From contig CM075857.1 of the NCBI GenBank assembly GCA_037975125.1, forward strand, positions 28,493,749 through 28,557,748: DNA of 64,000 nucleotides. Direction: 5' to 3'. Both the position numbers and the translations under genes were made by a program. This document shows positions 25,487 through 38,264 of the stretch, piece by piece (position 1 is the first letter of the stretch; the number at the start of each line of letters is the position of its first letter). Source of the DNA: Latrodectus hesperus (lineage: Eukaryota; Arthropoda; Arachnida; Araneae; Theridiidae). The notes under the pieces were generated by a model. The model was not told where the DNA came from. It ran no database searches and saw only the letters and a list, made by a program, of their open reading frames with translations.

Positions 25487-25585
25487 TATGTAAAACAAAG
25501 TGCCTAAATAAAAAATGACTTGGTTTGAAAATTGTAATGAAGTGTAAATCAAAATGTCATTCAGGCCTGCTATATTGCAACAAGG
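25487..25585 (+). pseudogene. C-terminal tail of the KRBA2-like gene beyond Tigger
   Basis: Immediately right of the Tigger target duplication the plus strand continues a Cys-rich segment. The pattern CxCxxxC spans the insertion site, and then CKSKCHSGLLYC appears at about 25536-25575. The reading frame is the one that ends at the left side of the insertion, with one internal stop. This Cys-rich tail is expected at the C-terminus of KRBA2/SCAND3-like integrase proteins, so Tigger landed within that domain. Confidence 0.65.
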
Positions 25586-25867
25586 ATTTTAATTTCTTAT
25601 TTTTAATATAGAAATTTTGTTTCCTTTAATAAGAAATGAATAAATTATGTTTAGTACAACTTTCATTTTCCTTTACGCATTTTGAATACATATTTTAATG
25701 GCACTCTCATTATTTCTTCAGAATTATATTTTTGAGAAATGCGCATTATGTACATAATAACCTCAATTGGGCGTGTTTTTTTCATACTTTACCTAAATAG
25801 TAATTGTCATTTTATAGAATACCTACAGGTATTTCATACTCTTCGCTGCTAACGTTATATATATATA

Positions 25868-25983
25868 TGAGATTGAAAGCGCCAACAGAGGGCCACTCAC
25901 ATGTTTGAAGCCGAACACGCAGGGATAGTTAAATCATTTAAAAAATAATGTGTTAATTCCTGACAATAAAGCAAGCGAACCCA
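25868..25983 (+). repeat. 5' LTR of B1, internally deleted
   Basis: Matches the first about 55 and last about 60 bases of the 280-bp 3' LTR. About 160 bp between GAACACGCAGG and TTAAATCATTT are missing. Confidence 0.85.
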
Positions 25984-26199
25984 TAATATTGGCGTCCGAA
26001 GTGCTGTGTTGGAAAAGAAGGTAATGATATTGTGAAGAAAAAAATGTGATGTGATTTTGAAGTAAGAAAAAATTATTTTATGATTTTCTATTTTATGATT
26101 TATTATTTTCTGAGTGTTATCTTTTCAATTTTGTGGATTACAAGGATAATCATCTTACAAGTCAAGCATCAGAAAAGGGTACATTTTCTTTATTTCAAG

Positions 26200-27918
26200 A
26201 TGAAGTTAAATGACATCAAAAAGATACGCATTGCATTGCAGATCATTAAGTCGGACAAAGTAAAAGTTCTACATAAATTTATTTTCGATTCTGACGGAGA
26301 CCGGTCAAATCGAAAGCGTATAAGAGAATTTTCTGGTTTTAATTTTGCTATTGAAAGTGAAGAATTTAAAAAGAAATTAAAAGTAATAGAAGATAATTTT
26401 TCTTTGAACGAATTAATTACAATTTCTAATATTTTAAATATCTCTTTCGAAGGAAATAAATCTGAAATAGGAAAAAGAATACTTGAGCAATTGTGTTCTT
26501 TGAACTCTTTAGCTGAGGGAATGAACGACGCCTGTATTTCGGAATCAGATGTAGACGAAACAAACAAAAATGAAAGCGAAACAGATTCTCCAATGCAATG
26601 TGGAAATAAAAATAATACTTTAAATGCGTGTGATATTGCTAATGAACTTAGTAAAAATAATGATTCTCAAAATATTTATATCAATTATTCTGATATCGAA
26701 AGCACAATTACCAAATTTAATGCTGAGTCGCATGAAAACATAAATAACTGGATAGAGAGTTTTGAAAATGTATCGAAACTGTTCCATTTATCAGATTTAC
26801 AAAAGTTTATTTTTGCTAAAAGATCGCTTGGTGGAAATGCCTTATTATTTGTTAGAACAGAGCCGGAAATAAACTCGTGGGAAAAATTAAAAGATGCCTT
26901 AATTGACGAATTTTCTGTTGAAATAAATTCAGCTAATCTTCACGAATTACTAAGTAAGAGGAAAATGAAAGATTCAGAATCCGTTCAGGAATATTTTTTA
27001 AAAATGAAAGAACTTGGTCACTCAGGAAAAATTGATGACGCCGCGTTAATACATTATGTGATTAAAGGACTTAATGATAAACATGAAAATAAAATTATTC
27101 TCTATGGATGCAAAAACTTGATAGAATTTAAAAATAAACTTAAAGTGTATGAAGTAATGAAAAGTGATTCAGCAAAGAGTAAATATGCTTTCGATAAAAT
27201 GAAAACAAAACATGATGCAAATTTTAGATCTTATTCTTTTGATAAAAATAAATTAAAATATGATGGTAATGATAAATATAATTCAAGGTATGAATCTAAT
27301 GATAAATTTAATTCTAAGTATGAAAATATGAATAAGAATAAAGTAAAATTTGATGGTAATTTTGATTCAAGAAATAGAGTGTGTTATAATTGTGGTTCAC
27401 GTTCACATATTTCTAAATATTGTATACATAAAGATAAGGGTTTAAAATGTTTTTCATGTCAGACTTTTGGGCATAAAGCTTCGGAATGTCCGAAATCAAA
27501 AGAAACAAGTTCATTTGATGATAAACCGAAAATAAATGCGATAAGTTCTGAAAATTTAATTCTTAAGGATGTTAAAATTGGTACTTTGAATGTAACTTCA
27601 TTAATTGATACTGGAAGTCAGAAAACGATTTTGAAAAAGAGTTTATTTAATAAAATTAAAGACACTGTTGGTTTACAATCATCTAATATTTTGTTGACTG
27701 GTTTAGGAATGAAATCAATCAAACCACTAGGTTATTTTAAAGCAGAAGTTGAAATTGATAATTCGAAAGTTAATACAAATATTTTTGTTATAAATGACGA
27801 CTCTGTAAGTTTTGATTTAATTGTAGGAACTGACATTATTAACCAAGGTACTTTAATAGTTTCAGCCAATGGAGTATCGTTTCACACTAACAAGAACGAA
27901 ATAGTAGTTCTTAGTTAA
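26200..27918 (+). CDS. Gypsy B1 gag-protease polyprotein
   Basis: The ATG at 26200 (572 aa) is preferred over the upstream in-frame ATG at 26080. It aligns with the start of the B2 gag (LNDIK shortly after the Met), and the extra N-terminal 40 residues are hydrophobic and absent there. The first two thirds are an acidic capsid-like region ([20 protein letters not shown]). Two CCHC zinc knuckles follow, CYNCGSRSHISKYC (about 27380-27425) and CFSCQTFGHKASEC (about 27450-27491), then a retropepsin with LIDTGSQ (27601-27621). It forms the particle that packages element RNA. The frame stops short of the region where B2 shifts into pol, so the gag-pol link is lost. Confidence 0.85.
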   Translation: MKLNDIKKIRIALQIIKSDKVKVLHKFIFDSDGDRSNRKRIREFSGFNFAIESEEFKKKLKVIEDNFSLNELITISNILNISFEGNKSEIGKRILEQLCSLNSLAEGMNDACISESDVDETNKNESETDSPMQCGNKNNTLNACDIANELSKNNDSQNIYINYSDIESTITKFNAESHENINNWIESFENVSKLFHLSDLQKFIFAKRSLGGNALLFVRTEPEINSWEKLKDALIDEFSVEINSANLHELLSKRKMKDSESVQEYFLKMKELGHSGKIDDAALIHYVIKGLNDKHENKIILYGCKNLIEFKNKLKVYEVMKSDSAKSKYAFDKMKTKHDANFRSYSFDKNKLKYDGNDKYNSRYESNDKFNSKYENMNKNKVKFDGNFDSRNRVCYNCGSRSHISKYCIHKDKGLKCFSCQTFGHKASECPKSKETSSFDDKPKINAISSENLILKDVKIGTLNVTSLIDTGSQKTILKKSLFNKIKDTVGLQSSNILLTGLGMKSIKPLGYFKAEVEIDNSKVNTNIFVINDDSVSFDLIVGTDIINQGTLIVSANGVSFHTNKNEIVVLS

Positions 27919-27924
27919 TTTTGT

Positions 27925-30540
27925 AAATCTTAATGATGAATCAGAAATTGATTTAAGTAACATTAAAGATAAATCATTGTGCTCTGAAATACATTCATAA
28001 ATAAAAAACTATGTTCCTAATAAAATTAAAAATGTTGATGTTAAGATGAAAATTAATTTAATTGATGAAATCCCTATTTGTTCATCCCCCAACGACTACC
28101 ACCTTTGTAGAAAAAAAGTAGTTGAAGCTCAAATTGAGGAATGGTTAGCTAAGGGAATAATTCGTAATAGTTCTTCTGATTTCTCTTCACCTGTAGTATT
28201 AGTTAAGAAAAAGATAATTCTCACAGTCTTTGTATTGATTATAGACGGCTTAATAAGAAAACGGTTCGTGAACATTTCCCTTCGCCAGTTATTGATGACG
28301 TAATAGATAAATTACATTCTTCTGTAGTGTTCACAACTTTGGATTTAAGAAATGGCTTCTTCTATGTTGACGTTGAAGAAAATTTCCGCAAATACACTTC
28401 ATTCATTACACATGATGGTCAGTATGAGTTTTTGAAGTGCCCATTTGGATTAACTAATTCTAAGAGTATTTTTCAGAAATACATTAATAATTTGTTTACA
28501 CAATTATTAAAAGACGGTGTTGTAGTGATTTACATGGATGACTTAATTATTCCTGCCGAAAACGAAACCGAAGGTGTTAGAAAACTTAAACTTGTCCTGC
28601 AAACTGCGTCGGAGTATGGACTGGAATTGAACTTAAAGAAATGTAAATTTTTGAACCGTGAAATAGAATTTTTAGGCTATAAAATAATAAATGGCAAATT
28701 ACACCCGTCAACAAATAAAACGAAAGCTGTAATTAATTTTTCCGAACCAAAAAGTGCAAAAGACGTTCAGAGCTTTTTAGGATTGACTGGTTACTTTAGA
28801 AAGTTTATTAAGAATTATTCCATTATTGCTAAACCTTTAAGTGATTTATTGAAAAAAGAGTCTAAATTTAAATTTGACCAAAATGAAAGAAATTCCTTTA
28901 ACCAATTGAAATATATTTTATCCACGGAACCCGTTCTTACAATTTTTAACCCTCAAAGTGAAACCGAAATTCATTGTGATGCCATTGTTCATTGATGGTT
29001 ATGGTGCCACCCTTATTCAAAAGTCCCTAGTAGATAATCAATTCCACCCTGTTTACTACATGAGTGAGAAAACAACAGAAGCTGAGCGAAAATATTCTAG
29101 TTACGAATTAGGAGTTATGGCTGTCATAGAAGATTTAAAAAAATTTAGGGTATATGTGTTGGGAATTCCTTTTAAAATAGTTACTGACTGTAATGCTTTT
29201 GCTATGACAATGAACAAAAAAGATTTATGCACAAAAATTGTATGAATGGGCTCTAATGCTAAGTGATTTTGATTACACAATTGAACACAGAAAAGGTTCT
29301 AGTATGCGACATGTCGATGCTTTAAGCAGGAATCCAATTTGTATGATAGCTCAAGATAGTTTAACACTAAAAATAATTCAAGCACAAAACACAGACGAAC
29401 ATATCAAAACAATTAAATAGATATGAAAACAAAAATCTCATGATGATTATTTACTCAAAAACGATGTTCTTCATAAATATGTTAATGGTAATGAACTGTT
29501 AGTAATCCCAGACAAAATGCAAATGAGTATAATTAAATCTGCACACAAGAAAGGTCATTTTGCAGGTTAAAAGAACAGAAGATCCTCAAGTTAAACAAAA
29601 AATCGAGAGATGTATATCTAATTGTATACTGTGTATTTTAAGCAATCGAAAAAGAGGTAAACAAGAAGGAGAATTACACCCAATCGAAAAAGACGATACT
29701 CCTTTACACACATATAATGTAGATCATTTAGGTCCATTAGAGAGTACTCATAAGAGATATAAATATATATTTGCTGTGATCGATAGTTTTACCAAATTTA
29801 TTTGGCTTTACCCAACTAAATCTACTGACGTTTCTGAAGTAATTTCGAAGTTAGAACTCCAAAAGACTGCTTTCGGTAACCCCTCTTGCATAATTTCGAA
29901 TAAAGGTTCTGCATTTACTTCAAATGATTTCGAAGAATATTGTCACCGTGAAGAAATTAAACATATTTGTGTAACCACCGGTTTACCTAGAGCTAATGGT
30001 CAAGTAGAGCGCCTTAACTCCAGTATAATTTCTGTTCTGTCTAAACTATCGATAGACAACCCAGCTAAATGGTATTTGCATATTAGTAATGTACAACAGG
30101 TTATAAACTCAACTTTTCACAGAAGTATTAACACAACACCATTTGAATTGTTGTTTGGTACAAAAATGAAACAAAAAAATGATGTTAAAATTAAAGAAAT
30201 CTTAGATGCAGAAATGCGAATAGATTTCATTAATAATCGCGATAACTTAAAAAAAAGCTAAGAAACAAATTTTAAATGTTCAAAATGAAAATCGCAAAAC
30301 CTATAATTTAGGAAGAAAACAAGCAAGAAAATTCAAATTAAATGATGTTGTTGCTATTAAACGTATACAACAAGGTCCAGGTCTCAAGTTAAAACCCAAA
30401 TATTCAGGCCCCTATACAAAATAATAAAAGTTAAGAGCAATGACACAAACGATGTGCAAAAACTTGGTTTTACCGAAGGTCCCCTGATTACTAGTACTTG
30501 TGCTGAGTACATAAAGCCTTGCCCCGATGTAACTTAAAAT
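27925..30540 (+). pseudogene. Gypsy B1 pol, multiply frameshifted
   Basis: Segments in different frames give, in order: the RT N-terminus (28046-28303), RT palm with IYMDDLI (near 28530-28550), RNase H with HCDA (28974) and TDCNAF (29187), and integrase (29560-30261). The integrase shows CISNCILC, NVDHLGPL (first Asp) and [12 protein letters not shown] (Glu), while the second catalytic block reads IISNKGSAF, with Asn in place of the usual Asp. A run of conserved C-terminal residues continues to about 30540. At least five frame breaks or stops make it inactive. It is closely related to B2 pol throughout. Confidence 0.87.
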
Positions 30541-30976
30541 GCGCTGAAAGAAGAAAAGAAGACACCAATGATGACCAACTCCTGATTTTGACTTTTTTTT
30601 ACCCACAGAATTGCTATTTTTTAAGACTAAAACTTTTTATTTCAGACTGTTACCTTTTAATTGTTTAAAAAAGAATAGTAACTGAGATGCGTTCAAGACG
30701 TTTCATTTTGAAGATGGACAATGACGAGAGTGAAGATGCAGCTACCGATGATCTAACCAGATGAAGTTGAAGTAGTCCTCCACGACGGAATCTCAGATTC
30801 GAGGAACAACGATGACGATTTAGATGAGAATTGAAAGGACGAATTAGACGAGAATTGACAACACTGTTTATAGATTTTTCTTGAACATGTTACTGCTCCT
30901 ATTCATTTTTTATTTCAGGAAATTCTGATTCCAGACGAATGCTGAGATCAGCTAGTGTCATCAGGATGGCCTATTT
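30541..30976 (+). other. B1 3' untranslated region
   Basis: Between the end of pol and the 3' LTR there is no recognisable reading frame (no env). A strong polypurine tract directly before the LTR is not obvious. Confidence 0.5.
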
Positions 30977-31714
<738 letters not shown>

Positions 31715-31917
31715 GTTCGGCCGTCCTGAAATCGGCTGGTCCTCCAGACGACACTGCAAATACATAAAAAAAGAAAAACAGCAAAACAGGGAAAGAAACA
31801 AGCAGAACAGAATAATTCTCTGAAAAGAAACAAATTTTATATTCATCTTCTTAGATCTGAAATAAAGAAATGAGTCAGTATATCTTTTAGCTTCATTATA
31901 GTCAGTTGGACTTCCGA
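31715..31917 (-). other. B2 3' untranslated region
   Basis: 200 bp between the pol stop and the 3' LTR. No env frame. The minus-strand sequence next to the LTR (TTTCAGGACGGCCGAAC) is only weakly purine-rich. Confidence 0.55.
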
Positions 31918-34248
31918 CTATCCTTCAGCACAATTCAACTTTAATTTAACTCCAACTTGCATAACATCCTCGTCTTTTGGCATACTATACCAGGGTTTTA
32001 GGAATTCAGCACAAGTCGTGGTACCGTTAGGTCCTTCATGACTTCCTTCTTTGATTACATCATAGGTGTTGCCTCCTTTAACTTTAGTAATTCTGTACGG
32101 TCCTAAATATTTTGGTTTCAGTTTTAAGTGGGGTCCAAACTGAGTTCTCTTAATAGCGACCAAATCATTAACTCCATAAGATTGTGGTTCTTTTCTTCTT
32201 AAATTATACGTTTTCCTGTTTTCTTCTTGGATCTTGAAAATTTGTTGTTTAGCATGTTTTCTGAGTTCATCTCTTTGAGCTTCAAAATTAGCTTGAAATT
32301 CCTTTTCAATCATTTCTTGGAGCTTACTAATACCTCCAACGTTCATCTTCGTACCAAAAAGCAACTCAAAAGGTGTGGTATCTATGCTTCGTTGATATGT
32401 TGAATTAATCGTCTGCTGCAGTTCGTTCGTAAGTTTATACCACTGAGCTGGATTCTCCAAAGATAGCTTTGAAAGAACTGATATGATTGCTTGGTTGATC
32501 CTTTCAACTTGTCCGTTAGCTCTTGGCAAACCAGTGGTTATTAAATGGTGTTTAATATTCTCTTTAGAGCAATAATCTCTGAATTCACCAGAGCTAAAAG
32601 CTGTACCTCTATCAGAAATAATTTGGTAGGGATTTCCAAAGACTGATTTTAGAGTTTCTAATTTCGAAATGACTTCAGCAGATGTTGTGGTCTTCGTAGG
32701 AAAAATCCAAACGAACTTAGTAAAAGCGTCAATAATTGTTAAAATATACTTATAATTTTTATGTGTGCTTTCTAAAGGTCCTAAATGATCAATATGGTAT
32801 GTGTATAGTGGTACGTCATTTTTATGCAATGGGTGTAATAAGCCTTCTTTCTTTCCTCTTTTGTGATTTACAAGAATACAGTGAACGCAATTAGATATGA
32901 TATTTTCTACTTTCTGTTTAAGTTTGGGAATGAAATAATGGTCCTCAATGCTTTTCTCTGTATATTTGATTCCAGTATGTCCCTTTTCATGCGCACTTCT
33001 AATAATTTCCGTCTGCATACTTCTTGGCACAACCACTAACTCCTTACCATCAACAAATTTATAAAGAACTCCGTTTCTCTCAAAATAATCTTCATAACTA
33101 GAGATTTTTAATAATTCTTTTATCGTTTTTATTTCATCATCATTATCTTGAGCTGATTTTAATTTCGGTATGATATTATCGCTTGAGATGCAAAATATGT
33201 TTACAGGGGATCTGCTTAGTGCGTCAACATGAGTCATTCTTGTACCGGAGCGATGCTCAATACTATAATTAAATTCTTGGAGCAATAAAGCCCAACGAGC
33301 AACACGAGTTGACAAATCTCTTTTTTGCATAGTCTTTTCGAATGCGGAACAGTCAGTGACAATTTTAAATGGAATTCCTAATAAGTAAACGCGGAATCTT
33401 TTTAACGCTTCAATAATTGCAAGAGCTTCAAGTTCGTAACTGGAATACTTCTTTTCGGCATCTGTTGTCTTTTTACTCATGAAATAGATGGGATGAAAAT
33501 TTTTATCATTTGGGGATTTCTGTAATAAAATAGCTCCATATCCTTCTATGCTGGCGTCACAATGCAGTTCAGTTTCGTAATTTGGGTTGTATATACCTAA
33601 CACAGGTTTTTGAGCTAAAATTAACTTTAATTGATTAAAAGAGTTTCTTTCCTCTTCACCAAATTTAAATTTCCTATCTTTCTTCAAAAGATCACTCAAT
33701 GGCCTAGCAATAATGGAATATTTTGGGATAAATTTCCTGAAATATCCAGTCAATCCTAAAAAACTATGGACCTGTTTCAAATTAAGTGGCTCAGGGAAAT
33801 GAAGCACAGCTTTAGTTTTCAAAGTAGATGGAAATATTTTCCCTTCTTCGATGATATGGCCTAAAAATTCAATGCGCTTCTTCAAAAAATGGGATTTTCT
33901 AAAATTTATTTCTAATCCATATTCGCTCGCAAGATTTAAGACTTTTTCAAGCCGTTCGACTCCTTCTTCAGTTGAGGAAGACAAAATAATTATATCGTCC
34001 ATATAAGGTAAAACAATACCATCATTAATCAGTGGTCGGAAAATAGTATTAATAAATCTTTGAAACACAGCTGGGGAATTACACAGTCCAAAAGGAACCT
34101 TAAGAAATTGGTACTGTCCTTCATGAGTTACAAATGAAGTGTATTTTCTACTATCCTTCTTTACATCTACATGGAAAAATCCATTCTTGAGATCAATTGT
34201 ACTAAACACACACGATTCCTGCAATCTATCTAATATATCTTCAATCAA
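31918..34248 (-). CDS. Gypsy B2 pol: RT palm, RNase H, integrase
   Basis: 776 codons from the rest of the RT to the end of integrase. RT catalytic box YMDD at residues 82-85; RNase H with Asp231 (HCDAS) and TDCSAF near 298-303; integrase zinc site His420, His424, Cys454, Cys457; integrase core Asp487 (HIDHLGPL), Asp546 (ISDRGTAF) and Glu582 (GQVERIN), with 35 residues between the last two; then a C-terminal GPF/Y-like module ([10 protein letters not shown]). These copy RNA to DNA and insert it. The frame lacks the N-terminal part of RT, which lies in another frame (34547-34245). A missing C in a CCCTCCC run near 34250 separates the two. Apart from that lesion pol is open. Confidence 0.92.
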   Translation of the reverse strand: MIEDILDRLQESCVFSTIDLKNGFFHVDVKKDSRKYTSFVTHEGQYQFLKVPFGLCNSPAVFQRFINTIFRPLINDGIVLPYMDDIIILSSSTEEGVERLEKVLNLASEYGLEINFRKSHFLKKRIEFLGHIIEEGKIFPSTLKTKAVLHFPEPLNLKQVHSFLGLTGYFRKFIPKYSIIARPLSDLLKKDRKFKFGEEERNSFNQLKLILAQKPVLGIYNPNYETELHCDASIEGYGAILLQKSPNDKNFHPIYFMSKKTTDAEKKYSSYELEALAIIEALKRFRVYLLGIPFKIVTDCSAFEKTMQKRDLSTRVARWALLLQEFNYSIEHRSGTRMTHVDALSRSPVNIFCISSDNIIPKLKSAQDNDDEIKTIKELLKISSYEDYFERNGVLYKFVDGKELVVVPRSMQTEIIRSAHEKGHTGIKYTEKSIEDHYFIPKLKQKVENIISNCVHCILVNHKRGKKEGLLHPLHKNDVPLYTYHIDHLGPLESTHKNYKYILTIIDAFTKFVWIFPTKTTTSAEVISKLETLKSVFGNPYQIISDRGTAFSSGEFRDYCSKENIKHHLITTGLPRANGQVERINQAIISVLSKLSLENPAQWYKLTNELQQTINSTYQRSIDTTPFELLFGTKMNVGGISKLQEMIEKEFQANFEAQRDELRKHAKQQIFKIQEENRKTYNLRRKEPQSYGVNDLVAIKRTQFGPHLKLKPKYLGPYRITKVKGGNTYDVIKEGSHEGPNGTTTCAEFLKPWYSMPKDEDVMQVGVKLKLNCAEG

Positions 34249-34547
34249 TGGGAGGGAAATCTATCTTTTACAATTACTTTATTTAATCTCCGATAATCTA
34301 TGCACAAACGAGGTGTTCCGTCTTTTTTCTTTACGATTACTACTGGGCTACAATATTCTGAAGAACTGGGTTCTATTATACCTTGTTCTAACCATTCATC
34401 TATTTGGGTTTCAACTATCTTTTTCTCTGAAAATGGTAATCTACGGGGTTGATTAGATATAGGCTCATTACTTTTTAACAAAATATCTAATTGAACATTA
34501 GTTGATTTTGTTTTATGTGGTACATAACTCGAAACTAATTGTTGCAA
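34245..34547 (-). CDS. Gypsy B2 RT N-terminal segment, -1 frame to gag
   Basis: 100 codons in the frame -1 to gag. It overlaps the gag end and carries the RT fingers motifs [20 protein letters not shown] after [17 protein letters not shown]. There is no need for its own start codon, since it should be reached by frameshifting at 34556-34562. It terminates at a stop caused by the single-base deletion near 34250, just before the palm. Confidence 0.85.
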   Translation of the reverse strand: MQQLVSSYVPHKTKSTNVQLDILLKSNEPISNQPRRLPFSEKKIVETQIDEWLEQGIIEPSSSEYCSPVVIVKKKDGTPRLCIDYRRLNKVIVKDRFPSH

Positions 34548-36442
34548 CTTATATTTAAATTTTTTGGAATACTAGGTTCAATGTTCAGTTCAACTTCATT
34601 AAAAGTTAAATCAACAGGTAGAATTGATAAAGTATTAATGTCTTTTACACATTGATATTTATTTTTAATCTTAATTCCGTTTTCATTAATTAAGGTTTCA
34701 CCCTGCATTAGTACATTCATTCCTATGATGGCATCATATGACATAACATTATTTTCAACCACATAAATATCTTCTTCACACTTAAAATCATCTATTTTAA
34801 TATTTCCCTTAAAATAGCCCAACGGCTTTACAACACATTTACCAAAACCACTTAGAGAAGAATTTAACGGAAATAACTCTACAAAATTTAATTTATCAAA
34901 GACAGATTTACGAATCAAAGTTACTTGGCTTCCAGTATCTATTAATGCATTAACATTCAAATTATTAATAATTACATCATTCAGTATTGTTTTAACATTA
35001 ACATTCATTGTTGCTACTTCAGGTTTAGAATTAGTTTCTGGACACAATGAAGCTTTATGTCCAAAATTATTACATCGAAAACATTTAATACCCTTCTCTT
35101 TATGTTTACAAAATTTAGAAATATGATTTTTTTCACCACAATTAAAACAAATTTTATCTTTACAATCATCAAAATCACTGTATTTCATTTTTCCAAAACC
35201 ATCATTGTACCTTATTTTATTTACATTTTCATTCTTAGAATTAACTCTATTACTATATTCATATTTTGATTTCGTTTTATCAAAATTATTATATTTATCA
35301 TGAGAATTATATTTTGTTTTCGTTTTATCGAAATTATCATATTTAAAATGAGAATTATATTTTGTTTTCGTTTTATCGAAATTATCATATTTAAAATGAG
35401 AATTATATTTTGTTTTCGTTTTATCGAAAGCATTTTTACTTTTAACAGAATCACTTTTTATTACTTCATAAACTTTGAGTTTTTCTTTAAATTCACTTAA
35501 ATTCTTACATCCATACAAAACAATTTTGTATTCTTGTTTATCATTTATTCCATTAATAACATAATGCATTAAGGCAGATTCTTCAATTTTACCGCAATTG
35601 CACAACTCCTTCATTTTTAAAAAATACTCCTGAACAGATTCATAATCATGCATTTTCCTTTTACGCAAAAGCTCATGTAAGTTAGCTGAGTTTATTTCAA
35701 ACGAAAATTCATCAATCAAGGCTCGTCTCAATTTTTTCCAAGAATTTATTTGTGGTTCTGTCCGAACGAATAATAGAGCATTTCCTCCTAACGATCTTTT
35801 AGCCATAACAAATTTTTGTAAGTCTGATAAATTAAATAATTTCGACATATCCTCAAAATGATCAATCCAATTAATTACATTTTCATGTGATTCTGCATTA
35901 AATTTAGTAATAGTGCTTTCGATATCTTCATAATTAATATTAACACTTGGAATAACAGTATGTGCATAAAAATCATTTTCACAAACATTTTCATTCTTCT
36001 TAAAATAGTCAGATGCACTTTTCTTTTTACTTATATTGCATTGCATTGAAAAATCATTTCTACTTATTTCTTCTTCCACTTCACTTTCTGAGTCAGCAGT
36101 TTCTGAATCCTCTTTAGTGTTTTGAGCTAAGAGTTCAAGGTCACATAACAGAGACAAAATTCTTTCTGCGAGCTCTGCTTTGGATCCTTGAAAAGAAATA
36201 TTTAAAATGTTCGATGCAGTAATAAGTTCGCCAAGCGAAAACTCATTGTTTATATTTTTTAATTTGTCTCGATACTCATTACTTTCGATATCAAAATCAA
36301 AACCATCAAAATTTCTAATTCTTTTACGATTTAATCTATCTCCATCATGATCAAAAATCAATCTATGCAAAATTGTGATTTTATCTGCTTTAAAATTTTT
36401 CAATGCAACGCTTATTTCTTTTATATCGTTTAATATCATCAT
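34535..36442 (-). CDS. Gypsy B2 gag-protease polyprotein, 635 aa
   Basis: Capsid-like acidic and basic region (residues about 1-330), then a low-complexity stretch of repeated [16 protein letters not shown] units of 16 residues. Two CCHC zinc knuckles follow, [14 protein letters not shown] and [14 protein letters not shown], then a retropepsin with NALIDTGSQ. The protein assembles the element's particle, and the DTG protease cleaves it. It is co-linear with B1 gag, which supports the ATG at the right end (MMILNDIKE here, MKLNDIKK in B1). The stop at 34535 lies a few codons past a -1 slippery site that joins it to pol. Confidence 0.93.
   Translation of the reverse strand: MMILNDIKEISVALKNFKADKITILHRLIFDHDGDRLNRKRIRNFDGFDFDIESNEYRDKLKNINNEFSLGELITASNILNISFQGSKAELAERILSLLCDLELLAQNTKEDSETADSESEVEEEISRNDFSMQCNISKKKSASDYFKKNENVCENDFYAHTVIPSVNINYEDIESTITKFNAESHENVINWIDHFEDMSKLFNLSDLQKFVMAKRSLGGNALLFVRTEPQINSWKKLRRALIDEFSFEINSANLHELLRKRKMHDYESVQEYFLKMKELCNCGKIEESALMHYVINGINDKQEYKIVLYGCKNLSEFKEKLKVYEVIKSDSVKSKNAFDKTKTKYNSHFKYDNFDKTKTKYNSHFKYDNFDKTKTKYNSHDKYNNFDKTKSKYEYSNRVNSKNENVNKIRYNDGFGKMKYSDFDDCKDKICFNCGEKNHISKFCKHKEKGIKCFRCNNFGHKASLCPETNSKPEVATMNVNVKTILNDVIINNLNVNALIDTGSQVTLIRKSVFDKLNFVELFPLNSSLSGFGKCVVKPLGYFKGNIKIDDFKCEEDIYVVENNVMSYDAIIGMNVLMQGETLINENGIKIKNKYQCVKDINTLSILPVDLTFNEVELNIEPSIPKNLNISCNN
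34556..34562 (-). promoter_or_regulatory. -1 frameshift slippery heptamer A AAT TTA
   Basis: In the gag frame the codons read CCA AAA AAT TTA AAT. This gives the canonical X XXY YYZ heptamer A AAT TTA seven codons before the gag stop. A -1 slip here leads exactly into the RT frame. Confidence 0.75.
35302..35430. repeat. 48-bp minisatellite within B2 gag
   Basis: Three near-perfect copies of a 48-bp unit start at 35302, 35350 and 35398, with a degenerate copy at about 35254. They encode the 16-residue [16 protein letters not shown] repeat just N-terminal to the zinc knuckles. B1 has only a diverged version. Confidence 0.92.
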
Positions 36443-36646
36443 GTACTTTGAAAAATGTTCACGTACCTCTCAAAGATGTTCGATGAGGATCCACGTCTTT
36501 CTCTCGTTCCAAACCGATGCTTAACGTAACGTCTTCTTCTAATGAAAATCCTTCTAACTATCTGATGCGATAATTATTCCAATCACTACAAAATTTTTGT
36601 AATCCAGCTAATCATTTCAATCTCACTCAATCCCGCTTCTGAGTTT

Positions 36647-36977
36647 TGTGGGACGGGGAGTGGCCAAGGCGAGATTAACTAATTAACAATTCTTATACAA
36701 AGCCTAATATTTAATTAACATGTATTTACAAATATAAATATATACAAGTTTGAGATATTTACAATTAATCATCTTAATAGATTGAAATTTAAAGTTCAAG
36801 TTTAAAGTTATGGGGGACAGGAGCAGTCGTCTTGCTGCTATCAAAAAGGAACGTCTTCGCGTCTTTTAGTATTATTTCTCTTCTGCCCCGCTCACTGGGG
36901 AAGCTGTTGCGCCTCTCGAGCTCCTTCTCAAGTGGGCACTTGAAATAGTGACGTCGGCTATTAAGTGGTTCACCCAC

Positions 36978-36981
<4 letters not shown>
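36647..36981 (-). repeat. 5' LTR of B2
   Basis: 335 bp, TG...CA bounded. Within it are an AT-rich half and a GC-richer half. It is followed on the right by alternating AT. Confidence 0.95.
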
Positions 36982-37068
<87 letters not shown>

Positions 37069-37074
37069 GTATGT
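36982..37074. repeat. (AT)n then (GTAT)n microsatellite
   Basis: 75 bp of TA continuing the array split by B2, grading into four GTAT units. Confidence 0.95.
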
Positions 37075-37194
37075 TTAAAATATTTGAAATATAACTTATA
37101 TTTGTCTTAAATTATGTCAAACATCTTCGAAATACTCACATTTTAGGAAACAATTGCGCAATTTACGAGTATTTTACGTTATTATCGTCCTTTC

Positions 37195-37405
37195 TAGTAA
37201 TTTGGTGACCTTTTTGGGAAAACCTTTAGTGACTTACCGAATTTTTGGCTAGATGTTCGGAGACATGTCGTTCGTTCAGGGATAAATATACATTTTTGGA
37301 AAATTCTATCACCGAGGCTCTAGAACCAATATAAAACGAGATAGCCAAGAACCTTCCAGAAACTTTGGCAAAGTTCATAGAGGTTGACGCCAAGCCCGCT
37401 GTAAA
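37195..37405. repeat. Dispersed repeat related to 10.2 kb
   Basis: Phrases TTTTGGAAA, ACGAGATAGCC and CCTTCCAGAA occur in the same order and spacing as at 10338-10415. Similarity is moderate and the borders are unclear. Confidence 0.4.
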
Positions 37406-37409
37406 CACT

Positions 37410-38264
37410 GCGGTACGGCTAAGAGGGGATTATTAGTGAAAACAGTCAGTCTTGATAGCTAGTCTGGTGCGTAGAAGCAGAAATGATGGTTTAACTATAA
37501 AAACTATGAAGTAATTGAATTGAAATTAACGACAATTTTTCAATTTATACTTCATAAATTTGTTGAGAAATATGTTTAATTTTTTAATTAAAAATTTTAA
37601 ATCTACAAAAATAAATGTAATGAATTGGCGGACAAACATGAAGTACTTTGACTCTCTGAAAGCTGTAAGTAAACAATAATATCAGAAGTGAGGTAGGGAG
37701 CAGAAATTGGTAATGAACATCTTAATTCATATTTCCGCTGACTACAAGTGATTTCAAAATTCCTCACCAAAATTTTTTCAATTTTTACGTTATTTTTATC
37801 AAAATGGTCTTGATATGTTTTCTGAAGAGAGGAAAATTTTTTTCATTAAGGATGGTTCACTGAACAGGCTTAAATGTCATGTTTTAGAAGCAGAAAATTC
37901 GTATTCGATTTTTAAGTTCAATTGAGTTATCTAAAATAATAATTTATTCTGACGTGTTTATATCTCATTGGTATTGACGTATAACTTTTATATAAGATTA
38001 AACTCCTCTAAAAATAAGATTTTCTGTTGGGGAAGTTTTCAAATCTTATTAAACAGAAAATACATCATCATTCATTAATTTCATGTTCTGTACCCTACGC
38101 AATCCTCAGACTTCAGCTCTTGTAATTTTTTTCCTCTATAGATATTTACGATTAAAGTAATAAAAATAATTTTTCTGATGTCCTGAAATGCGATATTAAG
38201 GACAGCATTTTTTGGCATGTTCATAAATTTTCTCTAAACTAAAAAAATTTCACGAGTTATATAA
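37410..38264. other. AT-rich non-coding spacer
   Basis: No supportable gene or repeat. Confidence 0.5.
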
